A program made the position numbers and the translations under genes. 8,657 nt of DNA from Ghiorsea sp. (lineage in GTDB: Bacteria > Pseudomonadota > Zetaproteobacteria > Mariprofundales > Mariprofundaceae), in assembly GCA_021772875.1 (NCBI GenBank), contig JAJFLD010000080.1, positions 1 through 8,657 of the forward strand. Reading direction: 5' to 3'. A model generated the notes under the pieces. The model did no database searches and was not told the DNA's origin. It worked only from the letters and a program-made list of their open reading frames with translations. Positions 7,382 through 8,657 of this stretch are shown one piece after another (the first letter of the stretch is position 1; every line of letters starts with the position of its first letter).

Positions 7382-7458
7382 GCGCGGTTAGCTCAGCTGG
7401 ATAGAGCGTCGGCCTCCGAAGCCGAAGGTCACAGGTTCGACTCCTGTACCGCGCACCA
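7382..7458 (+). tRNA. tRNA-Arg (anticodon CCG)
   Basis: A complete cloverleaf can be folded. The acceptor stem GCGCGGT (7382-7388) pairs with ACCGCGC (7448-7454); the D stem GCTC (7391-7394) with GAGC (7404-7407); the anticodon stem TCGGC (7409-7413) with GCCGA (7421-7425); and the T stem ACAGG (7431-7435) with CCTGT (7443-7447) around the loop TTCGACT. All stems pair fully. The anticodon loop CTCCGAA gives CCG at 7416-7418, which reads the arginine codon CGG. The A in the D loop after GG (position 20) is a known arginine identity base. The discriminator A (7455) and the CCA end (7456-7458) are encoded in the gene. It stands alone and is divergent from mlaF. Confidence 0.97.
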
Positions 7459-7592
7459 GTTTGTTACAACCAACACGAAAAATAGCCTGCTAGCACCTAA
7501 ATCAATCCCCCTTAGTCAGCGATACAGCCGTAGCCTTTGGTGCACTCTTGTAAAATGTGAGTCTGTGACCTGTACATTTTGCTTACAGCCTT
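7459..7592. other. Intergenic stretch between tRNA-Arg and the repeat-protein gene
   Basis: These 134 bases separate two convergent genes. I see no open frame, RNA gene or clear rho-independent terminator for either side. A perfect but widely spaced inverted repeat (TTGTAAAA at 7548-7555, TTTTACAA at 7591-7598) and a competing inner pair (AAAATGT at 7552-7558, ACATTTT at 7574-7580) are the only structures; both are AT-rich, lack U tracts and are weak. No second copy of the tRNA 3' end is present. Confidence 0.5.
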
Positions 7593-8657
7593 TTACAAAC
7601 CCACCACCGAGACCTGCGTCATAGTTGTACTATCAAGATATTGCACCTGTGAAGAACCCTGAGCATTGCTACCAAGAACTCCAATCTCAGATGAACCATT
7701 TGCATTCAGGTCAGGTGATATAAGAAGACGCTTTGGCGAAAAGGCTGCATTATAATTGAGCCTTGGCGTGACTGCCCCTGTTAACGCATCCTTCTTATAA
7801 ACAAATACACTTCCCAACGTCGTATCATTAACTAAGAAACCTATCTCTGGAACACCATTTCCGTTCAAATCATGAATAACACCTAAATCATGGATTACAT
7901 AACGGGATGGCACAGCCATGCTCATAAGGCTTACCTGACTGTAAATATCAGTGACCATTATCTGCTGATTACCATTACTGGCTAAACCCACCATCGCAAA
8001 CTCTGGAGCACCATTGCCATTCACATCAGGAACTATTGTGAACTTCGTGCCTGGAAAACCCGCTGGATACATCACTGTAGACACAACCTGCTGAGTAGAA
8101 ACATCGCGGAATTGAATGCCTGATGCAGCTTTGTTCGTGGTTTCAAGCAAAGCTCCAACCTCAGGAAAGCCATTGCCACTTATATCCGCAATAACAACAG
8201 CATCAACAGGAACATACCTGTTACCAAAAGATACATTACTCAATATGGCGCCTGTTAAACCATCCTTGATCATGAAGGATACATTTCCAGCTGTATCAGC
8301 AACAAGCACTCCGATTTCACTGAAAATATTGCCATTCATATCAGGCACAACATTCAAGGAATACGATGTTAGCCCCACCGCACCAAAAGCAATGGTGTTA
8401 ATCAAAGCCCCTGTTGAGGAATCACGAATTTCCACACTAACCGCGCCAGCTGCTGTCTCCAGACCAACCACCAACTCTTCGCGGCCATTGCCATCTATGT
8501 CGGCTGCCGTGGCCAAACGGGCAGAGGCAATGTTTGGACTAAACAGGACAGTGCTCTGTAAAGCACCCGTTGCTGAGTCTTTCACCACCACCTTCAACTC
8601 ATTAGCATAAGAATCATGGATCAGTGAGGCTATAGAGCTCTTCTGACCCGATGCTGT
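7593..8657 (-). CDS. FG-GAP/VCBS-like repeat protein, C-terminal part (5' end beyond the window)
   Basis: The frame is open to the right edge, so this is the last 354 codons of a longer gene; the TTG at 8597 is an internal leucine. The product is almost entirely seven tandem repeats of 52-53 residues. Six carry an acidic loop of the form D-x-[DNS]-G/A-N-G-x-x-E followed by a hydrophobic strand, then a [R/K]D..TGA-like turn. The first loop aspartates lie at fragment residues 53, 106, 158, 211, 263 and 316 (counting from the window edge). The loop resembles calcium-binding DxDGNG loops of FG-GAP/VCBS and integrin-type beta-propellers, so a secreted or surface-exposed propeller is inferred. The repeat at the window edge keeps the length but has lost the acidic residues. 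The protein ends inside the last repeat, with no visible C-terminal anchor or sorting signal. Composition is rich in small and polar residues with few Cys, as in exported proteins. Its ligand and function are unknown. Confidence 0.8.
   Translation of the reverse strand, partial: TASGQKSSIASLIHDSYANELKVVVKDSATGALQSTVLFSPNIASARLATAADIDGNGREELVVGLETAAGAVSVEIRDSSTGALINTIAFGAVGLTSYSLNVVPDMNGNIFSEIGVLVADTAGNVSFMIKDGLTGAILSNVSFGNRYVPVDAVVIADISGNGFPEVGALLETTNKAASGIQFRDVSTQQVVSTVMYPAGFPGTKFTIVPDVNGNGAPEFAMVGLASNGNQQIMVTDIYSQVSLMSMAVPSRYVIHDLGVIHDLNGNGVPEIGFLVNDTTLGSVFVYKKDALTGAVTPRLNYNAAFSPKRLLISPDLNANGSSEIGVLGSNAQGSSQVQYLDSTTMTQVSVVGL
7697..8657 (-). repeat. Seven tandem 52/53-codon repeats within the propeller-like gene
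   Basis: Repeat units begin at the loop aspartate codons ending at 8501, 8342, 8186, 8027, 7871 and 7712, plus a diverged copy beginning at the window edge. Spacing is 53, 52, 53, 52 and 53 codons (about 156-159 bases). At DNA level the most constant stretch is CCATT(G/T)CC followed by an ATC/ATG-rich segment, which encodes the GNG loop. The copies are strongly diverged elsewhere, so the array is old and not a recent amplification. Confidence 0.8.

Noticed and set aside
7006..7404. Plus-strand open frame of 132 codons
   Set aside because: It runs antisense through mlaF, across the promoter region and into the tRNA gene, so it cannot be a real gene.
7382..7458. tRNA-Arg as an integration site for a mobile element
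   Set aside because: tRNA genes are common attachment sites, but there is no integrase, no repeated tRNA 3' end and no element boundary in the window.
7548..7598. Inverted repeat TTGTAAAA/TTTTACAA as a terminator
   Set aside because: It is AT-only in the stem apart from one G-C pair, has a 35-base loop, lacks a U tract and overlaps the stop codon of the repeat-protein gene.
7697..8510. Regularly spaced CCATTGCC-like motifs resembling a direct-repeat or CRISPR-like array
   Set aside because: The spacing of about 157 bases is far too long for CRISPR, the motifs keep codon phase, and they encode the GNG loop of the protein repeats.
8595..8597. TTG as the start codon of the repeat-protein gene
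   Set aside because: The frame stays open for 20 more codons to the window edge, and these codons align to the other repeats, so the TTG is an internal leucine.
8116..8610. Plus-strand open frame of 164 codons
   Set aside because: It is fully antisense to the repeat-protein gene, its stop-free length follows from that gene's codon use, and it shows no recognisable domain.

Overview
The window is a compact piece of a chromosome from a Gram-negative, probably proteobacterial organism with AT-leaning base composition (estimated by eye). A double membrane is implied by a complete inner-membrane and periplasmic Mla lipid-transport module and a very large AsmA/YhdP-type envelope protein. The genus cannot be fixed from the sequence. 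A low-GC gamma- or zetaproteobacterium is a reasonable guess, no more.

Layout: (1) At the left edge, plus strand, is the 3' end of a gltD-like gene (glutamate synthase small subunit), ending at 236. (2) A strong U-flanked hairpin at 265-295 serves this gene and the minus-strand unit converging on it. (3) From 7250 leftward to 323 runs a tightly packed minus-strand block of seven genes: mlaF, mlaE, mlaD, mlaC, a 1007-residue YhdP/AsmA-like protein, dnaQ and a low-molecular-weight protein tyrosine phosphatase. Junctions are 1-nt overlap, 13-nt gap, 4-nt overlap, 44-nt gap, 21-nt gap and 3-nt gap, so one transcript is plausible. (4) A divergent intergenic region (7251-7381) carries the likely mlaF promoter and a promoter for a plus-strand tRNA-Arg(CCG) at 7382-7458. 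(5) From 7593 to the right edge, minus strand, lies the C-terminal part of a repeat protein with 52/53-residue repeats carrying acidic DxNGNG-like loops, probably an extracellular beta-propeller. Its 5' end lies outside the window.

The biological core is envelope lipid trafficking. MlaF (ATPase), MlaE (permease), MlaD (MCE lipid-binding ring) and MlaC (periplasmic carrier) form an inner-membrane phospholipid transporter. The next gene encodes a member of the AsmA-like family that includes YhdP, implicated in carrying phospholipid across the periplasm. The slot used by mlaB in the E. coli operon is occupied here by this gene, and no STAS-domain gene is visible. dnaQ and the phosphatase look like downstream housekeeping passengers.

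No CRISPR array, insertion sequence, integrase or phage gene was seen. The most unusual structure is the repeat protein at the right edge, whose repeats alternate in length and linker sequence and so suggest a two-repeat (105-residue) unit. I do not see strong evidence for an entirely new system.
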